Origin: Pictodentalium vernedei
Lineage: Eukaryota; Mollusca; Scaphopoda; Dentaliida; Dentaliidae
NCBI GenBank assembly: GCA_031216915.1
Contig: CM062288.1
Span: forward strand, 181,748,596-181,812,595
Direction of reading: 5' to 3'
DNA: 64,000 nt
Part shown: positions 34,292 through 45,589 of the stretch, piece after piece
How positions within the stretch are numbered: the first letter of the stretch is position 1
Layout: each line of letters begins with the position of its first letter
Notes under the pieces: generated by a model
What the model saw: only the letters and a program-made list of their open reading frames with translations
Database searches by the model: none
What the model was told of the DNA's origin: nothing
Program-made: the position numbers and the translations under genes

Positions 34292-34996
34292 CAGAGATGG
34301 GCAATATACCAAAAAACTGAACTGATACCAATATCATGGGGATACTGAATAACTGAACCGAACCCATCATTGAATACCGAAACTCTCTGAATATATTTTC
34401 CTACATTAGCTACTTACGAGGCCTTGTTGAGGCTTGATAGCAGTTGAAGGGTTCATTTTTATGAAAGAAGTGACGGATTTTCTTTTCAGTTTTGTTAATC
34501 TTTAAGGGTCTGGGAAATTATCATAAATTCCCACAACAGTACAACCTCTACATGTCCAGTTGCTCAACAGAGATTTCTAGTAAAGTCTTGGCTGCCCATG
34601 AAGGCAGCCAAGACTTGACTAGAAATCACTGCTAAAGCTATTTCTCTATAGTCAGCAGGACCTTCAAATGATGGAATGTGAATTCTGAATGTTCAGAGAT
34701 TGCAAAAGCCTGAATAACCCTTTGAGGGTTAAGGTGTGTTTGGAACAAATCACAAAAGTACTGGAGATATGATTTATGTTGACAAAAGAATGCCAATGTT
34801 AAGGTCATTGGTAGTGGCATTTGTGGCACTGTGGTAGAATGATACAAGAACAACTTATTCTGTATTTTCCTGGTGTGGCTTCCCCTTTGCTACTATCAGC
34901 AAATCTCAGACAAGTCAGATACGGAATACCGAACCGATACCATTAAAAATACTGAAACCGACACAGAACTCAAAATTCCAAAACCACCCATCACTA
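34292..34996 (+). mobile_element. hAT-like non-autonomous element with nested TTAA MITE
   Basis: The ends are cagagatgggcaatatacc and the complement of tagtgatgggtggttttgg. The flanks gtaaagag (34284-34291) and gtaaagaa (34997-35004) match at 7 of 8 positions. The terminal part recurs alone at 39294-39420. A TTAA MITE (34499-34728) sits inside it. Confidence 0.75.
34499..34728 (+). mobile_element. TTAA MITE (T4), core-palindrome family
   Basis: TTAA at 34495-34498 and 34729-34732. Ends tctttaagggtc and ccctttgaggg are inverted. The centre folds: atttctagtaaagtcttggc ... gccaagacttgactagaaat, the core shared with T1, the 36.4-kb copy and T7. Confidence 0.75.
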
Positions 34997-35174
34997 GTAA
35001 AGAAAATTAAATGATATACTGTTCTTTATTACCTGTGTTTAAGTCACTTTTCTCATCTTAAGATTTTAGTCCAGGGTGGCTGCTTAGAAAGAAATGTTGA
35101 GGTTGTTCTGAAAATCAGGATTTGACGCAAAGAAATGTTTTCTTTGCATGGCACACACTGGTGTACCATACAAT

Positions 35175-35508
35175 TTATTTATTAAGGTGTAATGATACTT
35201 TAGACAGCTGGGGTCACCTGGTGTCAGACATTTTTTCAGGTGGAGAGAACCACCAAGCAGAAGTGATCGAGCAACTGTAAGACTCCCCAAGGTAGTAACT
35301 CAGCACAAGCAGAGTTAGCACTGGTTGAAGGCAAGTGCATCATCAACATGCAGTGCACTTCAGTACACAGTGCCACTGTGTCTCCACCTGCACAAACAGG
35401 ATAAAGTGCCTTGCCCAAGGACACAATGCAGTTACTGCTGGTAAAGATTGAGTCATGGACCTTTTGGTTTGAAGTTCAATGCTCTTACTTCTGAGCCACC
35501 ACGCTCCC
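35175..35508 (-). repeat. tRNA-derived SINE with 12-bp target duplication
   Basis: On the minus strand it has a tRNA-like head (gggagcgtggtggctcagaa), the central tgtccttgggcaaggcactt, and a tail ttaataaataaa. Flanks gtaccatacaat occur at 35163-35174 and 35509-35520, an exact 12-bp duplication. It belongs to the same family as 38593-38973. Confidence 0.9.
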
Positions 35509-35520
35509 GTACCATACAAT

Positions 35521-36222
35521 GAAAATCTTTCTGTTTTATCCTTCTGAAACCCGATTACCTAGGACAACAGAATCTTACCTTTGGGGACATTGGTAACAAA
35601 TAATGCCAATAAACTGGACATTACTCTGTTGCTTCCTTTTTAATTAATCAGCTATAAAACTACAAGTTGAACTACTCTACCACATCGACCCATGGACAAA
35701 AGAACTCTGGAGGAAAACGATTCTGTTTGTATTCACGCGATTTGCAAAATTCACATGCACTCATTCGGTTCCCCTCGACCTATTGCAATTCTTGTCATTA
35801 ATGATAGAGCAACAAGATTATCTGGGTTGTGACGGCCACATGTACACTAAGCTTCATCGATTCCAACCTGTGATAAACGACAGAAGAAACAAGGAAAACT
35901 GTGACGCCCAGCTACTGACGCCACCAAACCCATTAGTGATGGCTGAGACAAATTTTTTCTTTCTACGATTTGAGTTTTACAAAGATTTAAACATACTCCC
36001 TGCAAAAATAGAATGAGATATGATGAGAACAGGTCTTAAAATTTGTCCAGATTATTGAGAATCAGTTTTGATTCTAACTCTTGCTACAAGAATCAATTTT
36101 AAGTTTTTAAATAATTTTGAATTATATATGTAAGATTATATGTACTACTTACTGTACCAAACTGTAACCAGTACATATTCCAAAGTGAAAAACAAACCTC
36201 ATATTTATATATTTACAATAGT
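35521..36222. other. Unassigned stretch
   Basis: No repeat ends or domain were recognised. A 77-codon plus frame (35783-36016) has no known motif. Confidence 0.4.
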
Positions 36223-36560
36223 TTAACCCTTAACCCTTTGAACCCTGGTGGCATCTTCCATGTCAGTTCAATGACAGCAATTGGAAGCGTCCATATTCAG
36301 CCTTGGGGCTGCACATCGAAAATATTGATTGGTCTACACCACACACAGTTTATGATGTATCATGTTCCTGGTCCAAAAAGCGGCCTCTCAAAGGGTTAAG
36401 AGCATAGTTCCAATTTTGGTGAATTTCTTGTCTGCCCTGCTGGTGGAAGTCTCAGTACCTTGGCAGTGGGTTCTAGTGAAATTTTGGCTGCCTGTATAGA
36501 CAGCCAATACTTCACTAGACACCATTGCTAAGTCAAAGTGTTATCTCATTATGAGGGAGC
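36223..36560 (+). mobile_element. TTAA MITE inside the end of another TTAA MITE (T5)
   Basis: The inner MITE is 36234-36395, flanked by TTAA (36230-36233, 36396-36399) with ends ccctttga/tcaaaggg. It sits in the TTAA of a 'TTAAcccTTAAg' end like that of T7. The outer element resumes at 36400 and carries the core foldback gttctagtgaaattttggct ... agccaatacttcactaga (36470-36522). The outer right end was not found. Confidence 0.65.
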
Positions 36561-36960
36561 ACAAAATAAATGAAAGGCTAGTGGTTCGCCGGCAGGATTT
36601 GTACAGAGGGGCAGGGAGTACTTGAGGTTTGTTTGACACCTGTTTTGACCGAAGCTATACTGTTAATTGAGACCGAATATTATCTTGTGTATAAACAAAG
36701 CAGGTGTCACCATGCATTGATACGTGATTAGCACGTCCTAATTTCTCTCACTCCTTTGTCTTAATTTTTCTGGACATTCTAGTAGTCATTGGTGCGGATG
36801 ATAATGAGTAATTAGTACATTGATAATACCGTCGCAAGTGTAGCAAAGTTTCATTCTTTGGAATACCTGTTAGCTACAAGTTTCATCTTCACGATCATTT
36901 CTGTTTCATCATTCAGATTCATTATTTTCAGTAAGTTTACCTGTATTTTTTTACGTTATA
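36561..36960. other. Lead-in to the SGNH-like relic
   Basis: No firm feature. The plus frame from 36858 overlaps the SGNH-like frame in another phase. Confidence 0.35.
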
Positions 36961-37431
36961 TTGACTCGTGCCATCTCCTTATTTTTCACAATGGTTCGTA
37001 TTTTGATTGTGTGTCATTTTTTTGTCTCCAGAGCTGGACCTCATTTGTATGGCAGTCCCGGGGCCTGGCACATTCCTCTCCATTTCAATTTTGCCAAGGC
37101 TCTCGATCTGGAATTCCATCATGACCGGCCTGTTGATATTCAGTTTTTTGGAGTGAGTGGCGGGTCAGTAGGCAATTTGTCCGATCGCATTGGTCCCACC
37201 CTGGAGTCGTTCTGTCTGAATCTCGTCCTGCTCTACATTAGGGCAAATGACCTCTGTTCGAGTCACCCAGAAGTTGTTTCTGCTGTCATTGATTCTTTCA
37301 CCCTGCGTCTCCGCCAGATGGATGGAGTTCCCGGGTATACATTAATTTCCTTTTCCATCGTTTGTGGCGGGATGATTCCGTCCTCGGACTCATCTGTGAC
37401 ATTTTTTATCCACACCTGGATATCATATTGA
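36961..37431 (+). pseudogene. SGNH/GDSL-like ORF relic, probably element-derived
   Basis: A 156-codon frame reads MVRILIVCHFFVSRAG, GVSGGSVGNLSD and LVLLYIRANDLCSS. These correspond to the block I (GDS, here Cys-His-Phe), II (Gly) and III (G-ND, here A-ND) positions of the SGNH-hydrolase fold. Block I lost the catalytic Ser. Several YR retrotransposons of animals (Ngaro type) carry an SGNH-like protein, so an element origin is more likely than a host esterase. A polyadenylation-like aataaa follows at about 37544. There is no partner RT here. The call is moderate. Confidence 0.45.
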
Positions 37432-37913
37432 AGGAGACTGCTTTGCAGCTATTATTGTTATTGTTCTTGGAACGTTTTATATGTTAAAGGGTTTAAAAAT
37501 TTTGTTCATATTCTTGGCTACTCTGCATTAATTACTTGATATCAATAAAATGGGCGGGTAGCCCTACTCAAACAAATTTATTTGTTAGTTTCATGAGTTT
37601 CCCCTGTCCCTTTCTGTACAAATAGAATTCTCAGAGCCTTTAATGACATTTTCAAAATCTATGACAAGAATCAAATAAACAGTTTGCAAGAATCATGATT
37701 CTCATAGTTTATCTTGAAAAAATCATTTACGAGAATTGATGCGGATATTCGGATGAATTTTAAACCCTGCAGAACAAGCAAAATGACACTTGAAAAAAAA
37801 AAGATTTCTTAAATAACAAAAAAAAAAAAATTTTTTCTGAAAAAATATCTTATCTCTCAAAGAGAACAAGCTCAAAAAGATCATTTCAATGAGGGTGGTA
37901 ATAAGCTATGTAT
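37432..37913. other. AT-rich stretch, nothing recognised
   Basis: It includes an A-rich part (37790-37850). No terminal repeat or coding pattern was seen apart from the possible 3' end of the SGNH-like relic. Confidence 0.4.
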
Positions 37914-37917
37914 TTAA

Positions 37918-38114
37918 CCTTTTACCCAATATAATGACCAAAACCGGCCAGCACAATACACAAAAATTGCCAATTAATTTTCATTATTTTTTCATTTTTT
38001 GCATCAAAAACATAGCTTATGAGGGGCTATGTTTTTGACGCCAAAAATGAAAAAAGTTAGTTATTCAAGAAATTTATCTGTGAGTATCGTCTGCCTTCCA
38101 TGTTAGGTAAAGGG
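37918..38114 (+). mobile_element. TTAA MITE (T6)
   Basis: TTAA at 37914-37917 and 38115-38118. Ends ccttttacccaatat and the complement of ccctttacctaacat. The interior folds through aaaaacatagct/agctatgttttt. The ends resemble T2 (tttacccaac). Confidence 0.75.
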
Positions 38115-38118
38115 TTAA

Positions 38119-38584
38119 GGCAAACATTGAAAAAAACAGTCAAAAGGTGATTCCAGGCTGTTATGTTAACAGATAATGGAAGACAGAATGGTAGTCATTC
38201 AGACATTGCCATAACATCATATGCCAGGAAAATAGAAAGCAAATAAAAAAAATTCCAAACTGTGGTATGTACATTTGCTTTTCGATATTTCAGAAATAAC
38301 TCATGAGAAGATAAGTCTATAAAACAATTTGTTCCAGCAACACATGAGCAGTAAAAACTCCAGAAATCAATTGTTTATAACTACAGACTATGTAAATTTC
38401 CTAAGTTAATTTTGAATGTCTGACTTTTCTGGCCATCAATCTCACATAATCTGTAATCAAGCAGCGATTCGATAGACATCATTGTGTGAGAGGTTTCAAT
38501 GTTCTAGTACGAAAAAATCTATTTTCAAGGTCCAAAATATGCTTTCATTTTTTGAGTTTCATTCACGAAGCTGATACATGCAAT
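38119..38584. other. Unassigned stretch
   Basis: AT-rich; nothing recognised until the SINE. Confidence 0.4.
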
Positions 38585-38592
38585 AGTAATTT

Positions 38593-38973
38593 AGGGGCGT
38601 GGTGGCTCAGTAGGTCAAGGTGCAGATTGCAAGCCGAGAGGTCCTCGGTTCTAATCCCAACTGCGGCAACTATGCTGCGTCCTTGGGCAAGACACTTCAT
38701 CCCCAATGCCCATGCGGAGGGGGGGGGGGGGGGGGGGGGGGGGGAGGGCACGCTGGCATTGTGCACTTGAATGGTGCACTTGTCTTCAACCAATGCTAAC
38801 CATGCTTGTGTGGAGTTAGTATGTTGGGGAGCTGACAGTTGCTTGCCATTGCTCAGTGGTTCTCTCCGGGTACTACGGCTTCTTCCAAACGTAAAACTTT
38901 TGTGGTGATGATTAGCCATTATGCAGAAATATGTGACCTTCAACACCAATAAATAAATAAATAAATAAATAAC
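38593..38973 (+). repeat. tRNA-derived SINE with 8-bp target duplication
   Basis: The head has an A-box-like gtggctcagtaggtcaag and a B-box-like ggttctaatcc, so it derives from a tRNA and could be transcribed by RNA polymerase III. The body has gtccttgggcaagacacttc. It is interrupted by a G-tract (38718-38742). The tail is (aata)n. Flanks agtaattt are at 38585-38592 and 38974-38981. Confidence 0.88.
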
Positions 38974-38981
38974 AGTAATTT

Positions 38982-39660
38982 GAGAATCTATTGGTGTAGC
39001 AAGTCAATTTCAGCATCTATGGCTGCATCATGACTGTAACATAAGTATATGGTGATGTTTTGCCAATCATTTAAAGCCATGGTTCCCACTTTAGAGGAAT
39101 TGTACCCCATGCATTGATTACTAGGTCCTATTTATCAGTAAAGCAGAACAAGTTTACAACAGCAAACAAGCACTGCATCACTACCTGAGGTTCCCAAGAG
39201 AGGGCAATCTAAGAATGGATTACTATTGAAACCTGTTATGAAGAACTCTGGACCACATTCTTCCCAATGCATTATGATTATGAGGGTGAGCAAACTAGAG
39301 ATGGGTGGTATTGGAATTTTGAGTACAACGGTCAGTATTTTCTGACTTGACTGAGATTTGCTTGTTGAATAAGTTGTAGTATAATTCTACCACAATGCTA
39401 CAAACTAGAACTATTACTGAAGGTGATTAGTACCCCCACTTTCGGCTTACTCGAATGCACCTCTGAATGTTGAGCTTGAAAAATCAATTCCGAAATGTTG
39501 GAAGAGTTTCGAGCTTAAAATTCCATACCAGACTCACTAGAACTATTGCCTAACTTAATAAAGGCGTAAATGTGTCTATTATTAGACATTTAGAACATTT
39601 AAGCTTGCAAGGAATGATATATTGTTTCAGAATAAATTTACAGTTAAATAATATGAACCT
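38982..39660. other. Mostly unassigned, with one hAT-like end fragment
   Basis: 39294-39420 matches the right end of the element at 34292-34996 (tagagatgggtggtattgga, attttgagt, gacttgactgagatttgct). The rest has no recognised content. Confidence 0.55.
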
Positions 39661-39662
39661 AA

Positions 39663-41109
39663 CCTCCCCCCTCCCCTCCCCCGAGCCCAAATATTAAGCC
39701 AGGGACTTAAATTTAACAAAATTGAATCTGCCCCCCCCCCCCCCCCCCCTTCAGATGTCATATACCAAATATTAAGGAATTCTGACTGGCAGATCTGAAG
39801 AAGATTTTTAAAGAAATCTCATCATATTGCACTAACTCTGGGGTCCAATGGAGAGCCCAAATATTAACCCAGGGACCTGATTTGAACAAACTTGAATCCG
39901 ATGCACCTAGACATTGTATACCAAATAAGAAAGGATTCTGACTGGTGGATCTGAAGAAGAAAATTTTGAAAGAAATTCCCTCATATTGCACTGAGTTCAA
40001 ATTCGGGCTCCCATAGGAACATAAATATTAACCCACAGACTTGATTTGAACAAAATTGAATCTGTCCCCCTGTAAAGATGTTGTTTACCAAATATGAAAG
40101 GATTCTGACAGGTAGATCTGAAGAAGAAAAGTTTTAAATAAATTTCCTCATATTGCTCTAAGTAGATATTCAGGCTCACACGAGGAATCCAAATATGATT
40201 TGAACAAATTTAAATCTGAGGCCCCCTGAGGATACTGTATACCACAATATGAAAACATTCTAACTGGTGGATCCAAAGAAGCCTATTTTAAAAGAATATT
40301 CCTCCAAGTTTAGAAAGTTAAAATTTGGACTCTCATAGAGATCCCCAAAACCTGATTTGAACAAATTTATATCTGACTCACAAAAGGATGCTATGTACCA
40401 AAACTGAGAAGTGTCTGACTTGTGGATCTGAAGAAGATTCCTAAAGAATCTGCTATATATTTATTGCACTAAGTTAAAATTTGAGTTCCAATATGGAGCT
40501 CAAATAAAAACCCAGGGACTTAAGTTGAACATACTTGAATTGATACCCATGAGAATGCTGTATATGAAACATCAAATGTTTCTGACTGGTGGATCTGAAG
40601 AAGATTTTTGAAGAATTTTCCTCATATTGCAATAAGTTAAAACTAAGGGCACCCATATGAAGCCCCAATAAGACCACAGGGACTTGACTTGTACAAATCT
40701 AAATTGGATCCCAATACCGCATACCAAATCTGGTCAGAATTGGCCCACTGGTTTGGAAGATGAAAGTTTGGGCAGGACCAAAAATATTGCCCCTCCTAGC
40801 ACAAGTCAAAATATTACCTGACAAACTTTTTTTCAACATACTTGAATCTTGAGCATAAAGGGAAGCTGCATACCAAATTTCAAAACATTGTGACTGCTGG
40901 TTTATGAGAAGGATTTTGAAGAATTTCCGATTTTTGGGGCACTGATCCCATTGGGCTTAGTTACTTGTATTGAACAAAGTTGGAAGATTATTCCCCAAAG
41001 ATAATTTAAACCAAATTAGGTTGAGTTTGGTCCAGTGGTTCCAGAACTGATATGCAAAGTTACTGAGTGATGGCAATAGCTCACACTGACTATCAGTAAG
41101 GTGAGCTAA
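39663..41109 (+). mobile_element. Array element of family A, 5'-truncated
   Basis: Family A units (ccaaatattaacccagggac, ttgaacaaacttgaatc, gatctgaagaag) start abruptly after a C/T-rich stretch and run to about 40700. The 3' segment ends with agctcacactgactatcagt and aaggtgagctaa. A C-run sits at 39731-39750. No 5' hairpin was found. Confidence 0.75.
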
Positions 41110-42020
41110 AAAAAAAAAAGATTTAGAAGAAACAAGAAGCCCCATTTGGCTTTAATCACACACCTGATAAGATTGGTTAAACAAGGAAATAAGGTCACAT
41201 TTAGCATCTACATATTAATATAGTTAATCAAATTTAGCTATGGAAGTGGAAGTGTGGGGAAATGGGTCTGTTGTTTTGTTTTTTTTGTGTGTAAAATTAC
41301 TCAAACCCCTTCAAAACACAGTTTGAAGCAATGAGAAAAGAAAATCAGCCAGTGTCCCCCCTTCAACTTCCAACCTCCAAAAAGGTGAATGCTCTTTTCT
41401 TTCTGCATAAAATCACTCAAGATCTTCCAAATCGTCTTTTCAAGCAAAAAAAATATAAGTGTCAATGACACTGTAGCTCAACTTGTTTAAGACATGTACA
41501 TGTATAGTATGTGACACAGCAATGACAAACATCTAGGTAAATGACCTGATAACAAAGGTACATGTAAAGTATTGCAACGGTCTGTACATAAATGCTGACT
41601 GTAACCTGTAACAAATATATAGATAAAGTATTGTAAAGGTGGGGTGACAGTTAGATGCTAAACTAGAAAAGAAATCTTTTGAGTCCCAGATTGGGTCTGA
41701 CTGAACCCCCAAAATATTTGTTCTCATAGCACAGTGATAACAAAGGCACCACAAAACACTCGTTCCTGTCACAAGGTGATAACAAAGGTACCCCAAGAAG
41801 TTTCGTGAAGATCGGTTCATAAATACAGACTCTAGCTTGAGCCATATTGACATATGCACTAACTGTGTGTAAGTAGCACTGAACAAATCAAAGTTCATCT
41901 AATTTGCATAATTTCTGCACAAGAAAAAAACCCGTATTATAGGTGATGTATTCCATGTTACTAAACATTCTTACAAAAATTTATTCAAATCAGAACTTTC
42001 ATACAGAAGTTCTGTACAAA
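41110..42020 (+). mobile_element. Two 5' starts of array elements, truncated
   Basis: 41134 starts caagaagccccatttggctt, a family A-like 5' hairpin with little body. 41458-41920 starts gtgtcaatgacactgtagct and caacttg (the D/E 5' end), followed by a different interior with caaaggtacatgtaaagtat and ataacaaaggcacc/ataacaaaggtacc units (about 70 bp). Neither has a 3' end. Confidence 0.5.
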
Positions 42021-45000
42021 CAAGAGGCCCCACAGGGCCTGAAGCACTCATCTTGAACAGAACACAATTTAAACAGAGTCCAAGAATGAGTCTAGGGTCA
42101 TAACAACGCAAAATTTGTCATATAGAAAATTCCTGACCACATGCAAATCTACACTTGATAGTAATACTTCAGACCAAGTTTGACAAATCCAACAAGAGGC
42201 CCCAAGGAGCCTTAATCGCTCACCGGCCAAAGTGGTTCAAAGAAGTATTTGGGGGTCACATTCAGTTAGACATGGTTCATCAACACTACAAAGGAATGAA
42301 GTCATGAGAGACAAATTTTATGGAACTTGGGCCATAGCTTGAAAAAACTTGAATCTTACCCCCCTAAGGATGTTGCATACCAAATATCAGAAGCATTTAT
42401 CTGCTGGATCTGAAGAAGAAGATTTTTAAAGAAAATTTCTCATTTTGAACTAAGTTATCATTCAGGCTCCCACAGTGAGCCCAAATATGAACCCGAGACT
42501 TGGCTTAAACAAACTTGAATCTCACCCCCTAAGGATGCTGCATGCCAAATATCAAAACATTCCGTCTGCTGAATCTGAAGAAGAAGATTTTTAAAGAAAA
42601 ATTCCTCATATTGACTAAGTTATAATTCGGGCTCCCACAGGGAGCCCAAATATGGACCCAGGGACTTTGCTTTAACCAACTTGAATCTCCCCCCCCCACC
42701 CCCTAAGGATGCTACACACCACATATCAAAGCATTCCGACTGCTGGATCTGAAGAAGATGATTTTTTAAGAAAATTCCTCATTTCGGACTAAGTTACAAT
42801 TCAAGCTCCCACAGTGAGCCCAAATATGAACCTAGCGACATGGCTTGAACAAAGTTGAATCTCATCCCCCTAAGGATGCTGCATACCCAATATCAAAAGA
42901 TTCTGCCTGCTGCTCCTATACTGAGCCCAAATATGAACCCAGGGGTCGATTTAAACAAACTTAATCAAATCCACCCCACAATGTTGCATACCAAATATAC
43001 CTACTGGATCTGAAGAAGATTTTTAAAGAAAATTCATCATTTTGAACCAAGTTATAATTTGGGCTACCACAGTGAGCCCAAATATGAACCCAGGGACTTG
43101 GCTTGAACAAACTTGAATCCCCCCCCCCCCCCCTCCAAGCAAGCTGCATACCCAATATCAAAAGATTCTGCCTGCTGGCTCTTGAGAAGAAGATTTTTAA
43201 AGAAATTTGCCTGAAATGCACTAAGTTCAAATTGGGCTCCTATACTGAACCCAAATATAAACTCAGGGGTCCGATTTGAACAAACTTGAATCAGATCCAC
43301 CCCACAATGTTGCATACCAAATATCAAAAGATTCTGCCTGCTGGATCTGGAGAAGAAGATTTTTTAAGAAATTTGCCTGAAATGCACTAAGTTCGAATTC
43401 GAGCTTTTATAGTGAGCCCAAATATGAATCCAGGGGGCCGATTTGAACAAACTTGAATCTGATTCACCCCACAATGTTGCATACCAAATATCAAAAGATT
43501 CTGCCTGCTGAATCTTGAGAAGAAGATTTTTTAAGAAATTTGCCTGAAATGCACTAAGTTTGAATTCGGGCTTCTATACTGAGCCCAAAAATGAATCCTG
43601 GGGGCCGATTTGAACAAACTTGAATCAGATCCACCCCACAATGTTGCATACCAAATATCAAAAGATTCTGCCTGCTGAATCTTGAGAAGAAGATTTTTTA
43701 AGAAATTTGCCTGAAATGCAGTAAGTTTGAATTCGGGCTTCTATACTGAGCCCAAATATAAATCCAGGGGGCCGATTTGAATAAACTTGAATCAGATCCA
43801 CTCCACAATGTTGCGTACCAAATATCAAAAGATTCTGCCTGCTGGATCTGGAGAAGAAGATTTTTTAAGAAATTTGCCTGAAGTGCACTAAGTTCGAATT
43901 CGGGCTTCTATACTGAGCCCAAATGTCAATCCAAGGGGCCGATTTGAACAAACTTGAATCAGATCCACCCCACAATGTTGCATACCAAATATCAAAAGAT
44001 TCTGCCTGCTGGATCTGCAGAAGAAGATTTTTTAAGAAATTTGCCTGAAATGCACTAAGTTCGTATTTGGGCTTCCATAGTGAGCCCAAATATGAATGCA
44101 GGGGGGTGATTTGAACAAACTTGAATCAGACCCATACCAAGATGCTGCGTACCAAGTATCAAAAGATTCTGCCCACTGGTTCTGGAGAAGATTTTTTAAT
44201 AATTTTTCTATAATTCATACGGTGCTATCTGAGTTATGCCCCTATGGAGCCCCAAGTGGGCATGTCCATTTCATCTGAACAAACTTGAACTGACATATGG
44301 TAATGAACATCCATACCAAGTTTCAAGCAAATCGACCTAGCGGTTTCAGAAGAGAAGTCGTTTGAAAAATGTTCACGACGCCGGACGGACGACAATGGAC
44401 GGCAAGTGATAAGTTTAGCTCCCTTTGGTGAGCTAATAAAAAATGTAGGAGGAGTTAAGCAGGCAAGCCTTTGTGAAGGAAATTTTGCTATTTCCAAGGA
44501 TTATAACAATGCAAAATTTGTTGCATTGAAAATTTCTGACCACATGCACATCTACATTTGATACTAATACTTCAGACTAAGCATCGTAAAAATCCACTGA
44601 AAACTGTAAGAGGAGTTAAGCGGACAAAGTTTGTGATGGATGAATGAACAGACAAACACCATTTCAATATCCTCCTCCAGATATCGTCGACGGGGGATAA
44701 ATCATTTAATTTCTTTAATTGCAACTGAAGATATCACCCAAAAACCTGCAATTTTGGTAAATTCAAAGTTGACAAGGGCTATAATTCTGGAAAAATTATT
44801 TGAATCAAAACTCCCTTTCCGTATGCACATGTACACATCATACTCATACAGCACACCAAGTTTCGTAAAAATCCAATGAAAAATGCATGAGGGGTTAAGT
44901 GGACAAGCCTTTGTGATGGAAATTTTCCTGTTTCCAACCAAACGAAAATGTGTTGCATCAAAAATTCCTGACCACATCCACATCTACACTTGATACTGAT

Positions 45001-45300
45001 ACTTCAGACCAAATTTCGTAAAAATCAAATAAAAAATGTAGTTGGAGTTAAGCGGACATGCCTTTGTGATGAAAATTTTGCTATTTCCAAGGGCCGTAAC
45101 CACGTAAAATTTGTTGCATCAAAAAATCCTGACCACATGCACTTCTACACTTGATACTGATGCTTCAGACCTAATTTTGTAAAAATCCACTGAAAACTGT
45201 AGAAAGAGTTAACCGGACAAAGTTTGTGATGGAAGTACGGACTGATGGATGGACGGAAGAACACAATTTCAATATCCCTCTCTTGACTTAGTCAGCAGGG
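42021..45300 (+). mobile_element. Array element C (outer), split by A2
   Basis: The 5' end is caagaggccccacagggcct, with CTCATCTTG after it. The body resumes at 44437 with units of about 150 bp (ggagttaagcggacaagcct, attttgctatttccaag, ctgaccacatgcacatctac). Two hairpin-like ends of the type caatatccctctc ... aggggataa occur at about 44670-44700 and 45268-45303. The left part shares its first 90 bp with A3, including an uninterrupted TTAA site. Confidence 0.7.
42193..44436 (+). mobile_element. Array element A2 (family A, complete), nested in C
   Basis: The 5' end is caagaggccccaaggagcct, with CTCACC after it. There are about 12 units of roughly 165 bp. The 3' end is ggacggacgacaatggacgg then agctccctttggtgagctaa; GGTGAG complements CTCACC. 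The host sequence is tccaa before and taaaaaatgtag after; an unbroken C unit at 45025 reads tcaaataaaaaatgtag, so both ends are exact and no target duplication is present. Confidence 0.85.
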
Positions 45301-45303
45301 GAT

Positions 45304-45469
45304 AACAATCTTACATAGACATATGATAAGGAACATGCATATCAAATTTGGTTCATTTTGGCTCAGTAGTTTATGAGGACAAGTCAATAATATAACGTTC
45401 CTATACGATGGATGGACAGATGACCGACAGATGGCCATCACTAAAGCTTTGTTCTGGTGAGCTAAAAAA
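45304..45469 (+). mobile_element. 3' remnant of another array element
   Basis: It ends ggatggacagatgaccgaca and then aagctttgttctggtgagct followed by aaaa, directly upstream (on the plus strand) of a PIP4K exon. Only the terminal 165 bp are recognisable. Confidence 0.55.
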
Positions 45470-45492
45470 AAGAAAGAAAAGAAATTACATAC

Positions 45493-45589
45493 CAGATAGT
45501 CATTCTCATCGACTTCAAATCTTTCTCTAAGATTTCTGAACACAATTGGGCAATATTCTTTCACTTTAAAGTGACTGGGCATGTTCTCT
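45493..45589 (-). CDS. PIP4K: PIP4K internal exon (ENMPSHFK...DYL)
   Basis: This is a 97-bp minus-strand exon with a pyrimidine-rich acceptor (…tctctttgcag) and a donor gtatgt. Its first base completes a codon from the previous exon; then come 32 codons ending in phase 0. The peptide contains [18 protein letters not shown] followed by [10 protein letters not shown], the conserved N-lobe start of the PIPK catalytic domain. PIP4K family members carry a near-identical [14 protein letters not shown] block here. The exon joins in frame to the one at 33968-34117 across an intron of about 11.4 kb. The upstream exon encoding the dimerisation region was not found up to 64000. It sits between remnants of array elements that end at 45469 and a G-tract at 46020. 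Confidence 0.93.

Larger units (their letters stand above)
13567..45589 (-). other. PIP4K: Host gene span: PIP4K (partial, multi-exon)
   Basis: Four minus-strand exons separated by introns of about 11.4, 16.1 and 4.1 kb encode consecutive parts of a phosphatidylinositol-phosphate kinase. The product would phosphorylate phosphatidylinositol 5-phosphate at the 4-position, a cytosolic or membrane-associated reaction of phosphoinositide signalling. PIP4K is favoured over PIP5K by [13 protein letters not shown], the MHHILKPYHQ stretch and GSTV-R-ASDKEK; PIP5K typically has a Tyr-Lys-Arg-Arg-type segment after the DLKGS motif. The N-terminal exons (beyond 45589) and the C-terminal half with the specificity loop (below 13567) were not found, so the gene crosses both sides of what is visible. 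The introns hold nearly all the mobile elements between 13.6 and 45.5 kb. Family assignment is strong; the paralogue is not resolved. Confidence 0.9.

Noticed and set aside
38593-38665. Possible tRNA gene
   Set aside because: It has A- and B-box-like sequences but no acceptor stem or cloverleaf, and it continues into a SINE body with a tail and target duplication.
38563-38949. Minus frame with a proline run
   Set aside because: The prolines come from the G-tract inside a SINE.
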